A DNA stretch of 64,000 nucleotides from RGIG2000 sp045612665 (GCA_045612665.1 JAZKZO010000037.1:1-64000); one strand, 5' to 3'. Numbered from the stretch's first letter, positions 23,222 to 32,740 are shown. Notes: generated by a model not told the origin, from the sequence alone. A program made the numbers and translations.

Positions 23222-25510
23222 ATGGATAACGTGAATCTTATCATCTATATCGCAATCGCAGTTTGCGGTCTTTTTGGTGCGCTTATGGGCATTCGTAAGG
23301 GCCTTTACAAGGCACTTGTAAACCTCGTTGTCGTTCTTGCAACCGCAGGAATTTCACTTGCTATTTCCAAGCTTGCCTTGAAGCTGTCGGTAAGCGAGGA
23401 TGAGCTCCTTTTAGGCTTTGATAAGCTGGCTACTATGTTCCCCGACTCGGCATTTATGGTGGAGATTAAGGAAACCGTTGTCGCCTTGTCCGAGCGTGGA
23501 AACGCTGTCGAAATGGCGGCAGCCTTGCCAATGGTTATAATATCACCTCTCGTGTTTATGATAACATATTTGGTTTTGGGACTTATTATAAAAATCCCCG
23601 AGGCTATCGTTTGTCGTTCTATCTTTGGAAGAAGAGGCGGAAACCGTCTTGGTGGCGCAATCGTTTCTTCGGTTACCAAAATAATTTCATTTGGAATATT
23701 CATTATTCCTCTCGTTGGCTATATAACAATGGCAAACACCGTTTTGGATGATATAGGCAATGTAAATACAACCGAGCAAGGCGAGGTCGTTCAGTCTATG
23801 GCTGACGAGGAAACAGACGAAGATGTTGAACAAGAACAAACACAATCTCTTGGCGCAACTCTTGGCTCAATTTCCGCATCCTGCGTACAAATCAATGATG
23901 CTTATATTACTCCTATCAAGGAAAATTTCGTTATAAAGACAGTCTATGTTTGCGGTGGAAGATGGATTTTCAATGCTCTTACAACGGCAAAGGTTGACGA
24001 TGTCGAAATCACTTTGCAAAACGAAATAAAGGTTCTTACCGATATTTACGGTGAGCTTCCGGCACTTTTGGACGCGCCTATTGCCGAATATGGCGATGCG
24101 CAAACAGTTGCCATTGATAACATCACTACAACGCTTGATAACGCAGTAGTTGTTCCAACTATCATTTCCTCAGTTATTTCCTATGCATCTGATGCTTGGC
24201 TTAACGGAGAGGATGTTATGGGATACGAAAAGCTAAATGTCGGTGAGTATTATGAGCCTACATTTGATAAAATCCTTACAGTATTCTCTCAAACAACTAA
24301 CGATACAATAAGCCAAGATATCCACACGGCTGGAAATATTATGAACATTTGTATAGAGCAGGGATTTTTCAAAGAAACCTTCGGTGGCGGTAATCCTATG
24401 ACAGTTCTTCAAAGAGAAGAATTTATGGGCTCTATCTTCGCTGAGCTTTATCTCAACGATACGACAAGACCGTTTGTTGCCGACCTTGTAAACGCATTCA
24501 AAAACTATATTTACCGTGTTTATAACGAGGTTAACGGAACGGCAGTTCCATTCCCTGATCAGCTTGTGATGGAAACTGTAACCGAGCAAATGATGTATGA
24601 CGAGGGCGCTAGAATTTCTTCAATTATGAAGAATTTTGTGTCTTTCTATGAATCGTTTGATCCAAACGCAACCGATAACTTGCAAATCATAATAAATACC
24701 GACCTTCGTTCTCTTGGAAGAGCGTTCGACACCTTGAAGCAAAGCTTGTTTGTAGGCGATGCGTATGAATTTGTTCTTCAAGCGGTTCTTAGAAGTGAGG
24801 GTGCTTCGCAAATTGCTATTCTTACCCCTGAATTCGTTGAAGCGATGCTTTCCAGTAGCTCAAGCATGGAAACCGTTCTTGTTTCAAGACAGCAGCTTGC
24901 TATTATCGCATCCGTTTCAAGTGCTGAGGATAGAGAAAAAGCGATTGAGCACTTGCTCAAAAATATAGACTCCGATTCTGCAAGCGTTATTATAGAAACG
25001 CTCACCCCTGAGGTTATGAGAAATCTCGGTATGAGCAAGGACGAATCGAAGGCTATGTCGGGCGCGCTTGGCTCGATAGTTCAAGAGATTGCTAATAACG
25101 ATGGTGAATTTACCGAAGAGCAATTGTCGGGCGAAATTGAGGCTGTTGATAAAATCGTATCTACCGTTCAGGCTGCAACCGACGGAGACAAGTCGTCTAA
25201 CTTGTTCTCAAACGGTGAGGACGACTCCTCAAGAAGCGGACTTACCGCTGACGAGCTCGTTGATACGGTTGTTAACTCGACTATCGTTTCCTCGGCTATT
25301 AACTCCTCGTCAAAGGATGAAGAGGGCAATACAGTTGAAAACTCTTACGGTATTTCCGATAAGCTAACCGAGGCAGACAAGGATTCTGCAAAAACTGCAA
25401 TCGAGCAGTATTATCAAAATAATGCAACCGAGGGCGACGATGCTGAGCTTAAGGAAACTCTTGACTCACTTGCATCAATCTTCGGCGTACAGGTAGAGCT
25501 TACAAAATAA
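23222..25510 (+). CDS. Large CvpA-like membrane protein with long soluble C-terminus
   Basis: 762 residues. N-terminal 180 residues have four membrane segments (about 6-26, 30-48, 97-121, 144-167) with GIRKGLYKALVNLV, resembling the CvpA (colicin V production) family. Then a Glu/Gln-rich spacer (about 195-212) and 550 residues without further spans, mostly helical, ending in a Ser/Asp-rich stretch. Usual CvpA proteins have about 160-200 residues, so the long tail is an addition of unknown role. GAAAGGAG before ATG; own promoter and terminator. I cannot assign a function; the membrane topology suggests an envelope role. Confidence 0.7.
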   Translation: MDNVNLIIYIAIAVCGLFGALMGIRKGLYKALVNLVVVLATAGISLAISKLALKLSVSEDELLLGFDKLATMFPDSAFMVEIKETVVALSERGNAVEMAAALPMVIISPLVFMITYLVLGLIIKIPEAIVCRSIFGRRGGNRLGGAIVSSVTKIISFGIFIIPLVGYITMANTVLDDIGNVNTTEQGEVVQSMADEETDEDVEQEQTQSLGATLGSISASCVQINDAYITPIKENFVIKTVYVCGGRWIFNALTTAKVDDVEITLQNEIKVLTDIYGELPALLDAPIAEYGDAQTVAIDNITTTLDNAVVVPTIISSVISYASDAWLNGEDVMGYEKLNVGEYYEPTFDKILTVFSQTTNDTISQDIHTAGNIMNICIEQGFFKETFGGGNPMTVLQREEFMGSIFAELYLNDTTRPFVADLVNAFKNYIYRVYNEVNGTAVPFPDQLVMETVTEQMMYDEGARISSIMKNFVSFYESFDPNATDNLQIIINTDLRSLGRAFDTLKQSLFVGDAYEFVLQAVLRSEGASQIAILTPEFVEAMLSSSSSMETVLVSRQQLAIIASVSSAEDREKAIEHLLKNIDSDSASVIIETLTPEVMRNLGMSKDESKAMSGALGSIVQEIANNDGEFTEEQLSGEIEAVDKIVSTVQAATDGDKSSNLFSNGEDDSSRSGLTADELVDTVVNSTIVSSAINSSSKDEEGNTVENSYGISDKLTEADKDSAKTAIEQYYQNNATEGDDAELKETLDSLASIFGVQVELTK

Positions 25511-25513
25511 AAC

Positions 25514-25540
25514 AAAACCACGGTTTAACCGTGGTTTTCT
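25514..25540 (+). terminator. Terminator after CvpA-like gene
   Basis: Nearly continuous palindrome AAAACCACGGTT/AACCGTGGTTTT followed by CTTTTT. Confidence 0.9.
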
Positions 25541-25548
25541 TTTTGATT

Positions 25549-27315
25549 TTACTCTTGAGCCTCAAACTGACTATTATAAAGCGAGCAGTAGAAGCCGCCC
25601 CTTGCCAAAAGCTCATCATGAGTTCCTTGCTCAATAATTTGACCCTTGTTCATTACTAGAATGACATCCGCCTCTCGTATCGTAGAAAGACGGTGAGCAA
25701 CAATAAACGAGGTTCTGCCTCTCATCATTTGCGCAAAGGCATCTTGAATTTTTAATTCAGTTCTTGTGTCGATTGAGGATGTTGCCTCGTCTAAAATGAG
25801 CATAGGAGGCAAGCATAGCATTATTCTTGCAATGCATAGAAGCTGCTTTTGTCCCTGTGAGAGAAGTGAGCTATCCTCGGAAACAATAGTATCGTATCCG
25901 TTTGGTAGACGCTTTATAAAGCTATGCGCGTGCGATTTCTTTGCAGCCTCGATTATTTCCTCGTTTGTGGCATCGGGCTTTCCAATGGCTATATTGTCGC
26001 GTATTGATGCGTTTCGTATCCATGTTTCCTGTAATACCATTCCGTAGCTTTCACGCAAGGAAGCGCGTGTAATGCCTCTTATATCGTTGTTATCAACACT
26101 TATAGCACCGCTCTTTACGTCATAAAAACGCATAAGAAGGTTGATGAGCGTTGTTTTTCCACAGCCCGTAGGACCAACGATTGCAATTCTTTGTCCCTTT
26201 TTAACGTCAAGACAAAGATTTTCAATCAGTCTTTGATTTTCGGTGTACGAGAACGATACGTCGTTAAGGCTAACGTTACCTTCAACGCTTGAAAGTGTAA
26301 TTGCATTTTCGCCATCGGGGATTTCAGGCTCTTCGTTTATAAGAGCAAACGTTCTTTCGGCACAGGCAAGCGCGTTTTGAAGCTCACTTACCACACCGGA
26401 GATTTCGTTAAACGGCTTTGCATACTGTGTAGCGTAGCTAAGCACGCTCGAAAGTGCGCCGACAGTAAGAGCTACACCGCCCGAGCTAGTAACCGTGAAT
26501 GCACCGACAAGAGCAACTGATGCGTAAACGAGAGCGTTTACAAATCTTGTTGTCGGATTTACAAGAGAGGAGAAGAAAATCGCCTTAACCGAGCATTTTT
26601 TTAGCTTTTCGTTTACCTTGTCGAACTCCTCGATTGCCTCGTCCTCATGCGAAAATGCCTTTACAACCTTTAAATTGCCGACCATTTCGTCGATAATCGC
26701 AGTTTGCTCAGCGCGTGCCGAGGATTGAGTTGAAAACATAGAATATGTTTTTTTGGCTATAAAGTTTGCGATAAATAGCGAAAGCGGAGTCAAAAGCACC
26801 ACGACAAGCGCTATTTTGAAATTGATTAAAATGAGGAACACAATAGTTCCCAAAATGGTAACAACACCTGTAAACAACTGCGTGAAGCCCATTAAAAGAC
26901 CGTCGGCAAATTGATCAACGTCGGCAATAACCTTGCTCACAATCTCTCCGTGCGAACGTGAGTCGATGTATTTTAGAGGAAGACGCTCGATTTTTTCAAA
27001 GGCATCGTTGCGTACGTCTCTTACAACATTGTAGGTTATTTTGTTGTTTATGTTGTTCATAATCCATTGTAAAAGCGCAATGATTATCGCAATGATACCT
27101 ATATTTCCAAGCAAAACAAGAACCTTGTCTAGGTCGATTTTGCCTTGACCGTTAGCCAAAAGGTCAATCGCTTGACCGACAATGATAGGAATATATAAGC
27201 TGAGCGCAACCGTTATCGTCGCAAAAAGAATGGACAAAAATAGCAAAAGCTTGTAATTTCTTACGTAATGAAGCACCTGCTTAATGGTGGAGGACTTGAA
27301 TTTGGATTTTTTCAT
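25549..27315 (-). CDS. ABC exporter half-transporter (active-site subunit)
   Basis: 588 residues: six-span export domain (about 30-320) and an ATPase domain. Walker A GPTGCGKTT, Walker B MLILDEATSSID with the catalytic Glu, but a modified signature LSQGQ in place of LSGGQ. Together with the upstream gene, whose defects are complementary, this is the heterodimeric BmrCD/LmrCD or TM287/288 type, usually multidrug or lipid export. Start ATG 27315 with AGGAGG upstream; the stop of the partner gene is one base before. The frame extends further upstream but only through the partner gene's end. Confidence 0.92.
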   Translation of the reverse strand: MKKSKFKSSTIKQVLHYVRNYKLLLFLSILFATITVALSLYIPIIVGQAIDLLANGQGKIDLDKVLVLLGNIGIIAIIIALLQWIMNNINNKITYNVVRDVRNDAFEKIERLPLKYIDSRSHGEIVSKVIADVDQFADGLLMGFTQLFTGVVTILGTIVFLILINFKIALVVVLLTPLSLFIANFIAKKTYSMFSTQSSARAEQTAIIDEMVGNLKVVKAFSHEDEAIEEFDKVNEKLKKCSVKAIFFSSLVNPTTRFVNALVYASVALVGAFTVTSSGGVALTVGALSSVLSYATQYAKPFNEISGVVSELQNALACAERTFALINEEPEIPDGENAITLSSVEGNVSLNDVSFSYTENQRLIENLCLDVKKGQRIAIVGPTGCGKTTLINLLMRFYDVKSGAISVDNNDIRGITRASLRESYGMVLQETWIRNASIRDNIAIGKPDATNEEIIEAAKKSHAHSFIKRLPNGYDTIVSEDSSLLSQGQKQLLCIARIMLCLPPMLILDEATSSIDTRTELKIQDAFAQMMRGRTSFIVAHRLSTIREADVILVMNKGQIIEQGTHDELLARGGFYCSLYNSQFEAQE

Positions 27316-27316
27316 C

Positions 27317-29035
27317 TTACACGCCCTCCTTTTTAAATTGTGAGGAGTATATTTCCGAATATACAACACAGCCTTCAAGAAGCTCGCTATGAGTGCCTAT
27401 TCCAACAACCTTGCCATCGTCAAGGACGATTATTTTGTCAGCACCTGCAATGGATGCGGTTCTTTGAGAAACTATAAATACGGTAGGATTGTAATCGAGT
27501 GATTTAAGAGAAGCGCAAAGCCTTGCATCGGTTGCGTAATCTAGTGCAGATGAGCTATCGTCAAAAATAAGGATTTCGGGCTTTTTAACAAGAGCTCTTG
27601 CAATGGTGAAGCGCTGTCTTTGACCGCCTGAAAGGTTTCTTCCGCCTTGCTCGATTGTAAAGTCAAGACCACCGTCCTTGCCGTCAAGCACGTCCTTTGC
27701 CTGCGCCAAGGTGATAGCCTCGATTATCTCCTCGTCAGTTGCGTCCTCGTTGCCCCATTTCATATTATCTCTAATAGAACCGGCAAAGAGAACAGCCCTT
27801 TGAGGTACAATTCCAATCTTTTCAAGGAGCGCCTCAGATGAGTAATCCTTAACGTTTATGCCGTCAAGTAAAACCTCACCCTCACATACGTCGTAAAATC
27901 TTGGAATAAGGTTAACAAGCGAGGTTTTTCCCGAGCCCGTACCACCAATAATTCCAATGGTTTCGCCACTTTTTACGGAAAAATCAACGTTGTCAAGCGA
28001 GTTTTCGGACGCATTAGCGTATCGTAAGGAAACTCCCTTGAACTCAACCGTTCCCTCACGATTATTGGAAGATATTTCGCCTTGCTTTATAGATGATTTT
28101 ATCTCGAAAACGCCTTGAACTCTGTTTCCACAGGCAACCGCCTTTGTAACAGTAACTATGAGGTTAGCGAGCTTTATAAGCTCTACGAGAATTTGCGACA
28201 TATAGTTGTAAAGGGCAATTACCTGACCCTGAGTAAGAGAGCCACTGTTAACCCTTATAGCACCGTTCCAAACAAGCACGGCAATCGCAATATTTACAAT
28301 GGCATACGTCGCCGGATTCATAATTGCCGAGATTTTTCCGACGAATTTTTGAGCAAGATTAAGCTCCTTTGTTGCCGTTTTGAACTTTTCTTCCTCGTTT
28401 TCTTCGTTTGCAAATGCACGAATAACTCTTGCACCGGTAAGATTTTCACGAGTTATGCCCAAAACCTTGTCAAGCTTTGCTTGAACTTTTTTGTAAAGAG
28501 GAATGGTTGCCCACATAATTCCAAAAACAACAAGCGCAAGCACAGGGATTGCAACGGCAAAAACAAGAGCTGAGCTTGTATCAATGGTAAACGCCATTAT
28601 CATAGCACCGAAAACTATAAACGGTGAGCGCATAAACAAGCGCAAGGTGAGGTTGACACCCGATTGAACCTGATTCATATCGCTTGTCATTCGAGTGATA
28701 AGCGTAGGTGTGCCGAGCGTGTCAATTTCCGTGTAGGAAAGCGACTGAATATGTGAAAACAGTGAATGCTTTACCTTTGTGGAAAAGCCAACAGCCGCCT
28801 TCGCAGCATAATACTGTGCTATAAGCGTACAGGAAAGACCGATTACGGCAAGCCCTACGAGAATAAGACATTGACGGGTAACGTAGCCCTTGTCGCCATT
28901 TGCAATGCCTATATCTATAATTCTTGCTACCACAAGAGGAACAAAAAGCTCAAAGCAAGCCTCTAAAAGCTTGAACAGTGGACTTATAACGCATTCCTTG
29001 ACGTAGCCCTTCATATGTTTTAATAGCTTAAACAA
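27317..29035 (-). CDS. ABC exporter half-transporter (degenerate-site subunit)
   Basis: 572 residues. Six-span domain with QSLSYTEIDTLGTPTLITRM, then the ATPase: Walker A GGTGSGKTS, canonical signature LSGGQRQR, but Walker B ends LIFDDSSSALD, i.e. Asp where the catalytic Glu should be. This is the degenerate partner in heterodimeric exporters, pairing its good signature with the good Walker B of the gene at 25549. TTG start at 29035 with AAAGGAG 7 bases upstream. First gene of a two-gene operon with its own promoter. Confidence 0.92.
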   Translation of the reverse strand: MFKLLKHMKGYVKECVISPLFKLLEACFELFVPLVVARIIDIGIANGDKGYVTRQCLILVGLAVIGLSCTLIAQYYAAKAAVGFSTKVKHSLFSHIQSLSYTEIDTLGTPTLITRMTSDMNQVQSGVNLTLRLFMRSPFIVFGAMIMAFTIDTSSALVFAVAIPVLALVVFGIMWATIPLYKKVQAKLDKVLGITRENLTGARVIRAFANEENEEEKFKTATKELNLAQKFVGKISAIMNPATYAIVNIAIAVLVWNGAIRVNSGSLTQGQVIALYNYMSQILVELIKLANLIVTVTKAVACGNRVQGVFEIKSSIKQGEISSNNREGTVEFKGVSLRYANASENSLDNVDFSVKSGETIGIIGGTGSGKTSLVNLIPRFYDVCEGEVLLDGINVKDYSSEALLEKIGIVPQRAVLFAGSIRDNMKWGNEDATDEEIIEAITLAQAKDVLDGKDGGLDFTIEQGGRNLSGGQRQRFTIARALVKKPEILIFDDSSSALDYATDARLCASLKSLDYNPTVFIVSQRTASIAGADKIIVLDDGKVVGIGTHSELLEGCVVYSEIYSSQFKKEGV

Positions 29036-29072
29036 GATAAACTCCTTTAACTTGAAAATACTTGATGCTTTA

Positions 29073-29101
29073 AGTATAGCATACGTGAGAGGATATTACA
29101 A
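29073..29101 (-). promoter_or_regulatory. Promoter of ABC exporter operon
   Basis: Minus strand TTGTAA (29096-29101), 17 bp, TATACT (29073-29078), TGC extension. Confidence 0.6.
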
Positions 29102-29108
29102 GAAAAAA

Positions 29109-29142
29109 AGAAAAAATGCCGAAAAGCTTCGGCATTTTTTTA
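29109..29142 (-). terminator. Terminator after RNase J
   Basis: Stem AAAAAATGCCGAA/TTCGGCATTTTTT with a short loop; it reaches into the end of the gene and precedes the ABC promoter. Confidence 0.85.
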
Positions 29143-31023
29143 CATATCCATAATAATCGGCAAAACTAACGGCTTGCGTTTTGTCTTGTTAAAGATGTAT
29201 TTGGAAATAGCACTTTTAAGAATAGCCTTGAGGTCGCCCCATTCGTGCGCACCCCTTGAAAGAGCATCAATAAGAGCATTTGTTGCAGCATCCCTTGCAC
29301 CGTTCATAAGCTCCTCGTTTTCACGAACGTAAACAAATCCCCTTGAAATTATCTCAGGACCGCAAAGAAGCTCGCCAAATTCAGCGTTAATTGTAGCAAC
29401 TGCAATGATAATACCGTTTTCGGCAAGATTTTTTCTATCTCTCAAAACGATGTTTCCAACGTCTCCTATGCCACTTCCGTCAATCAAAATCTTTCCCGAA
29501 GGAACAGGATTAGGCGAGAATGAAGCACCGTCCTCGTCGATTTCTATAACTCTGCCAATGTCGGATACAAATATGTTTTGACTCGGCATTCCAAGCCTTT
29601 GTGCAAGCTCCTTGTGCTGAATTAAGTGCCTATATTCACCGTGTATCGGCATAAAATATTTCGGCTTTGTAAGAGAATGCATAAGCTTAAGCTCCTCTTG
29701 ACAGGCGTGTCCCGAAACGTGCACCTCAACACTTGAATCGTGATATACGTTCACGCCTCTGCGATAAAGCTCGTTTACAATCTTTCCTACAAGCTTTTCG
29801 TTGCCAGGAATAGCGCTTGAGCTAAGCACAACAAGGTCGTTGTCGGTGAGCGCGATTTTGTCGTGTTCAGAGAAAGCCATACGGTAAAGCGCACTCATAG
29901 GCTCTCCCTGACTTCCGGTTGTAACGATAGTCGTTTTTTGAGGTGGATATTTCTTTACGTCGTCTATGTCTATAAGAACACCGTCGGGCACGTTCATATA
30001 TCCTAGCTTTACAGCGGCATTGACAACGTTTATCATGCTTCGACCGGTAACGGCAACCTTACGTCCGTGCTTTACACTTGAATTTATGATTTGCTGAACT
30101 CTATGCACGTTTGATGCAAAGGTCGCTATAACAATTCGCTTGTCCTCGGCCTCGGAGAAGATTTTGTCAAGAGATAGTCCAACCTTGCTCTCCGATGGAG
30201 TATATCCCGGGCGCTCAACGTTGGTTGATTCGCAAAGAAGCATAAGAACACCCTTGCTTCCAAGTTCTGCAAGCCTTGCAATATCCATAGGCTCACTTTC
30301 AACGGGAGTTAAGTCAAGCTTGAAGTCGCCTGTGTGAATTACAACTCCCTGTGGAGTAGTGATTGCAAGAGCGCAAGCGTCGGCTATCGAGTGATTAACT
30401 CTTATGAATTCAATTTTAAAGCATCCTGCGCTTACAGTATCTCCGGCTGAAACGGTGTTTAGTCTTGCGCTTTGCAAGAGCTTGTGCTCAATAAGCTTGT
30501 TTTCGAGAATTCCAAGCGTGAGCTTTGTTCCGTAAACCGGAACGTTCATTGAACGCAAGAAATAGGGAAGAGATCCAATATGGTCCTCATGACCGTGAGT
30601 GATAAATACACCGCGGATTTTTTCTACGTTCGCCTCAAGATAGCTGAAGTTAGGAATTACAAGGTCAACACCGAGCATATCTTCCTCGGGAAATCCTATT
30701 CCGCAGTCAACCACAATGATGTCGTTTTCACATTCGAAAACGGTAATGTTTTTGCCGATTTCGTTAAGACCGCCAAGAGAGAATATGCGCAATTTAGGCT
30801 GTTTTTTTCTTTCGGCTTTTGCCTTCTTTGCGTACGGCTTTTTTGTGGTGCTTACAGTAGGCTTTTGCTTCTTTGGAGAAGACTTTTTAGTGCTTGATTT
30901 GCTAACGGATTTGGCGCTTGCTTTGGGTGCATCTGCTAAGGCGTTCACATTCTTTTTTGCACTTGGCTTGTGCCATTTTTTAGTGGCAGAAGAGGTGTTC
31001 TTTTTTTCAATAGTTTTAGACAT
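29140..31023 (-). CDS. rnjA: Ribonuclease J with basic N-terminal extension
   Basis: 627 residues. Metallo-beta-lactamase core with HGHEDHIG at 143-150, beta-CASP domain, HVSGHACQEE and PIHGEYRHL motifs. The first 76 residues are an added Lys/Ser/Ala-rich tail with no fold, probably RNA- or ribosome-binding; similar tails occur on some other RNase J proteins. Processes and decays mRNA from the 5' end and internally. GAAAGGAAA before ATG 31023. A perfectly spaced promoter at 31161 gives a roughly 130-nt leader that contains a terminator-like hairpin, hinting at autoregulation. Confidence 0.93.
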   Translation of the reverse strand: MSKTIEKKNTSSATKKWHKPSAKKNVNALADAPKASAKSVSKSSTKKSSPKKQKPTVSTTKKPYAKKAKAERKKQPKLRIFSLGGLNEIGKNITVFECENDIIVVDCGIGFPEEDMLGVDLVIPNFSYLEANVEKIRGVFITHGHEDHIGSLPYFLRSMNVPVYGTKLTLGILENKLIEHKLLQSARLNTVSAGDTVSAGCFKIEFIRVNHSIADACALAITTPQGVVIHTGDFKLDLTPVESEPMDIARLAELGSKGVLMLLCESTNVERPGYTPSESKVGLSLDKIFSEAEDKRIVIATFASNVHRVQQIINSSVKHGRKVAVTGRSMINVVNAAVKLGYMNVPDGVLIDIDDVKKYPPQKTTIVTTGSQGEPMSALYRMAFSEHDKIALTDNDLVVLSSSAIPGNEKLVGKIVNELYRRGVNVYHDSSVEVHVSGHACQEELKLMHSLTKPKYFMPIHGEYRHLIQHKELAQRLGMPSQNIFVSDIGRVIEIDEDGASFSPNPVPSGKILIDGSGIGDVGNIVLRDRKNLAENGIIIAVATINAEFGELLCGPEIISRGFVYVRENEELMNGARDAATNALIDALSRGAHEWGDLKAILKSAISKYIFNKTKRKPLVLPIIMDM

Positions 31024-31058
31024 AATTTTCCTTTCTTAATGGCAAAAAATTGCGTGTC

Positions 31059-31079
31059 AAAAAACCGTCCTTTGACGGT
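31059..31079 (-). promoter_or_regulatory. Terminator-like hairpin inside RNase J leader
   Basis: Reading the minus strand: ACCGTC, loop AAAG, GACGGT, then a run of T. It sits between the rnjA promoter (31161-31189) and the start codon (31023), about 35 bases before the gene, so it would cut the transcript short unless disrupted. Candidate attenuator. Confidence 0.55.
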
Positions 31080-31160
31080 AAAATATGTAGTAAAGGCATC
31101 TGTGCGTATAACGACCCCACACAGCGACTTTACACTTTAAATACGATTTTTACTGACACC

Positions 31161-31189
31161 ATTATATCACAACAAATTCTAGCAGTCAA
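31161..31189 (-). promoter_or_regulatory. Promoter of rnjA
   Basis: Minus strand TTGACT (31184-31189), 17 bp, TATAAT (31161-31166), TGA extension. Confidence 0.8.
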
Positions 31190-31196
31190 TATATTC

Positions 31197-31472
31197 TTAA
31201 AAAATAATAAATCCTAGAGCACAAATAGCTGCTCCGCACAATGCTCCGAGCATAAAAAATATAAGTGGCTTAGCGCGCCTATTTTTCACTCTTTTTCTTT
31301 TATTTAAAGGATATTCGTGCTCATTTATAATGGCGGTGGCGGTGCGTATTATGTCGTTTTGATTTTCCTCGGATGAGGGGATATCGTTTTTTAAAACAAA
31401 ATAAGCCTCATCAAATAAATCGCACCCCGTATTCTTTATAAAAATCATTCTTTTTTGGCATCCCTTTATCAT
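31197..31472 (-). CDS. Small membrane protein, unknown
   Basis: 91 residues: soluble N-terminal 65 residues containing LFDEAYFVLKNDIPSSEENQ, a basic NKRKRVKNRRAK patch, then one C-terminal span (about 70-90, FFMLGALCGAAICALGFIIF). Tail-anchored layout with the N-terminus in the cytoplasm. AGGAG 9 bases before ATG 31472. The pattern is common near spore and cell-shape genes but I do not recognise a named family. Lies between spmB and rnjA, same strand, not overlapping. Confidence 0.7.
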   Translation of the reverse strand: MIKGCQKRMIFIKNTGCDLFDEAYFVLKNDIPSSEENQNDIIRTATAIINEHEYPLNKRKRVKNRRAKPLIFFMLGALCGAAICALGFIIF

Positions 31473-31543
31473 TTTGAAAGCTCCTAAGTTTTTCTTCGAT
31501 TATCGACCGTGCTTCCTTTGTTTATTCAATTTATAAATTTAAT

Positions 31544-31571
31544 AATTCTTAAAATTATGAATTTTAGAATT
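31544..31571. repeat. AT-rich palindromic repeat, copy 3
   Basis: AATTCTTAAAATT (31544-31556), ATG, AATTTTAGAATT (31560-31571): inverted repeat with one extra T in the left arm. Lies just after the 3' end of spmB (minus strand), where it may help termination. Confidence 0.65.
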
Positions 31572-31595
31572 CGAAAATTCAAAAAATTGTCGAAT

Positions 31596-32123
31596 TTAAA
31601 AGAAAAATCTACTTATGGCACAGGATATAAAAATACATATTCCCGACACAAAAAGCGCACAGGGAAGCGCCCATCTTGTTTTCCTTATTCCGACACTTGA
31701 AAAGTAGATTCCGATAACGTAAAAAACCGTATCCGACGAGGCCATAATTATTGATGCGCAAATTGCCTCGTATGAGTCAACGCCACATCGTGAAATTATA
31801 TCCTCGTATGTGGCAATCGACGCACCGCCCGAAAGAGGGCGAGTTATAATCAACGGAAGAATATCGCTCGGTATATGCAAAAGCTCGCACAAGGGAGCAA
31901 GAAGCGTGCAAATCACCTCACATGCTCCCGACGCGTTGAAAAGAGATATCGCCACTACTAAAGCGCAAAGGGTGGGTAATAGGGAAATTGCACTCTTCGC
32001 GCCATCCTTAGCTCCGTTCAAAAAAGATGAAAAGCAGTCTTTTTTAGATGCTAAAATCAAAAATGAAGCGATCAAAATGATAGTTGGTATAATAAAAGAT
32101 GAAAAGATCTCAATTTTTTGCAT
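31596..32123 (-). CDS. spmB: Spore maturation protein B
   Basis: 175 residues, membrane protein with a nucleoside-transporter-like Gate domain. ITRPLSGGASIATYEDII and ASSDTVFYVIGIYFSSVGI are typical SpmB. With SpmA it is needed for full core dehydration and heat resistance of spores. Start overlaps the end of spmA by 14 bases. Followed by the palindromic repeat copy 3. Confidence 0.93.
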   Translation of the reverse strand: MQKIEIFSSFIIPTIILIASFLILASKKDCFSSFLNGAKDGAKSAISLLPTLCALVVAISLFNASGACEVICTLLAPLCELLHIPSDILPLIITRPLSGGASIATYEDIISRCGVDSYEAICASIIMASSDTVFYVIGIYFSSVGIRKTRWALPCALFVSGICIFISCAISRFFF

Positions 32124-32691
32124 TTATTTTACCCAAAATCAGGCATAGAATAACCCCTATTATCGAGCAAATGCCGGAGCATAGCCAAATGCTTGGAATA
32201 AGCTCATAGGTGATAGATGCGTTGTGGGATGCTCGAATGGCGATTATGGTTGTTGGAATCAGGTTAAACGAGCAGCAGCCAAGCATAGCTAGCATTATCA
32301 TATCGGCAGACGCAACTCCCGATTTATCCCTCTCGCTCAGCTTTTTCATAGCACTTATAGCAAGCGGAGTGGAGGCGTTTGCTATTCCTAGCATATTTGC
32401 ACTAATGCATGCCGTTATTTCCTCGGTCGCAACGTTTTCCTTAAACGCTTTCGGGAAAATCCTTTTTAAAACGGGCTTTAAGAGTCTAGATAGCTTTTCT
32501 ATTATCCCTGCATCCTTGAATACGTTTAAAAGTCCGTTCCAAAATGCCATAATGCCAACAAGAGATATCACAAGGCTTACGCTTTTCGTAGCGCCTGTTG
32601 CCACCGCTTCAGATAGCGAGGATACGTTTCCTGTAAAAACGGCAAATGCAACCGATAATACGCAAAGCACGCCAAAGCATTTTCCAAGCAT
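32110..32691 (-). CDS. spmA: Spore maturation protein A
   Basis: 193 residues, membrane protein of the same Gate fold. ANMLGIANASTPLAISAMKK and LGCCSFNLIPTTIIAIRA are characteristic. Works with SpmB in spore core dehydration. AAGGAGAAAAG precedes ATG 32691. A sigma-E-like promoter (GAATATT, 13 bp, CATAATTT) lies 22-49 bases upstream, fitting the mother-cell control of spmAB known in Bacillus. Confidence 0.93.
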   Translation of the reverse strand: MLGKCFGVLCVLSVAFAVFTGNVSSLSEAVATGATKSVSLVISLVGIMAFWNGLLNVFKDAGIIEKLSRLLKPVLKRIFPKAFKENVATEEITACISANMLGIANASTPLAISAMKKLSERDKSGVASADMIMLAMLGCCSFNLIPTTIIAIRASHNASITYELIPSIWLCSGICSIIGVILCLILGKINAKN

Positions 32692-32712
32692 ATCTTTTCT
32701 CCTTATTTCGTT

Positions 32713-32740
32713 AAATTATGTTGACATAAGCTTAATATTC
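32713..32740 (-). promoter_or_regulatory. Candidate sigma-E promoter of spmAB
   Basis: Minus strand GAATATT (32734-32740), 13 bp, CATAATTT (32713-32720), close to the Bacillus sigma-E consensus KMATATT-N13/14-CATACANT. It overlaps the -35 and spacer of the opposite-strand promoter at 32721-32750. Confidence 0.55.
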
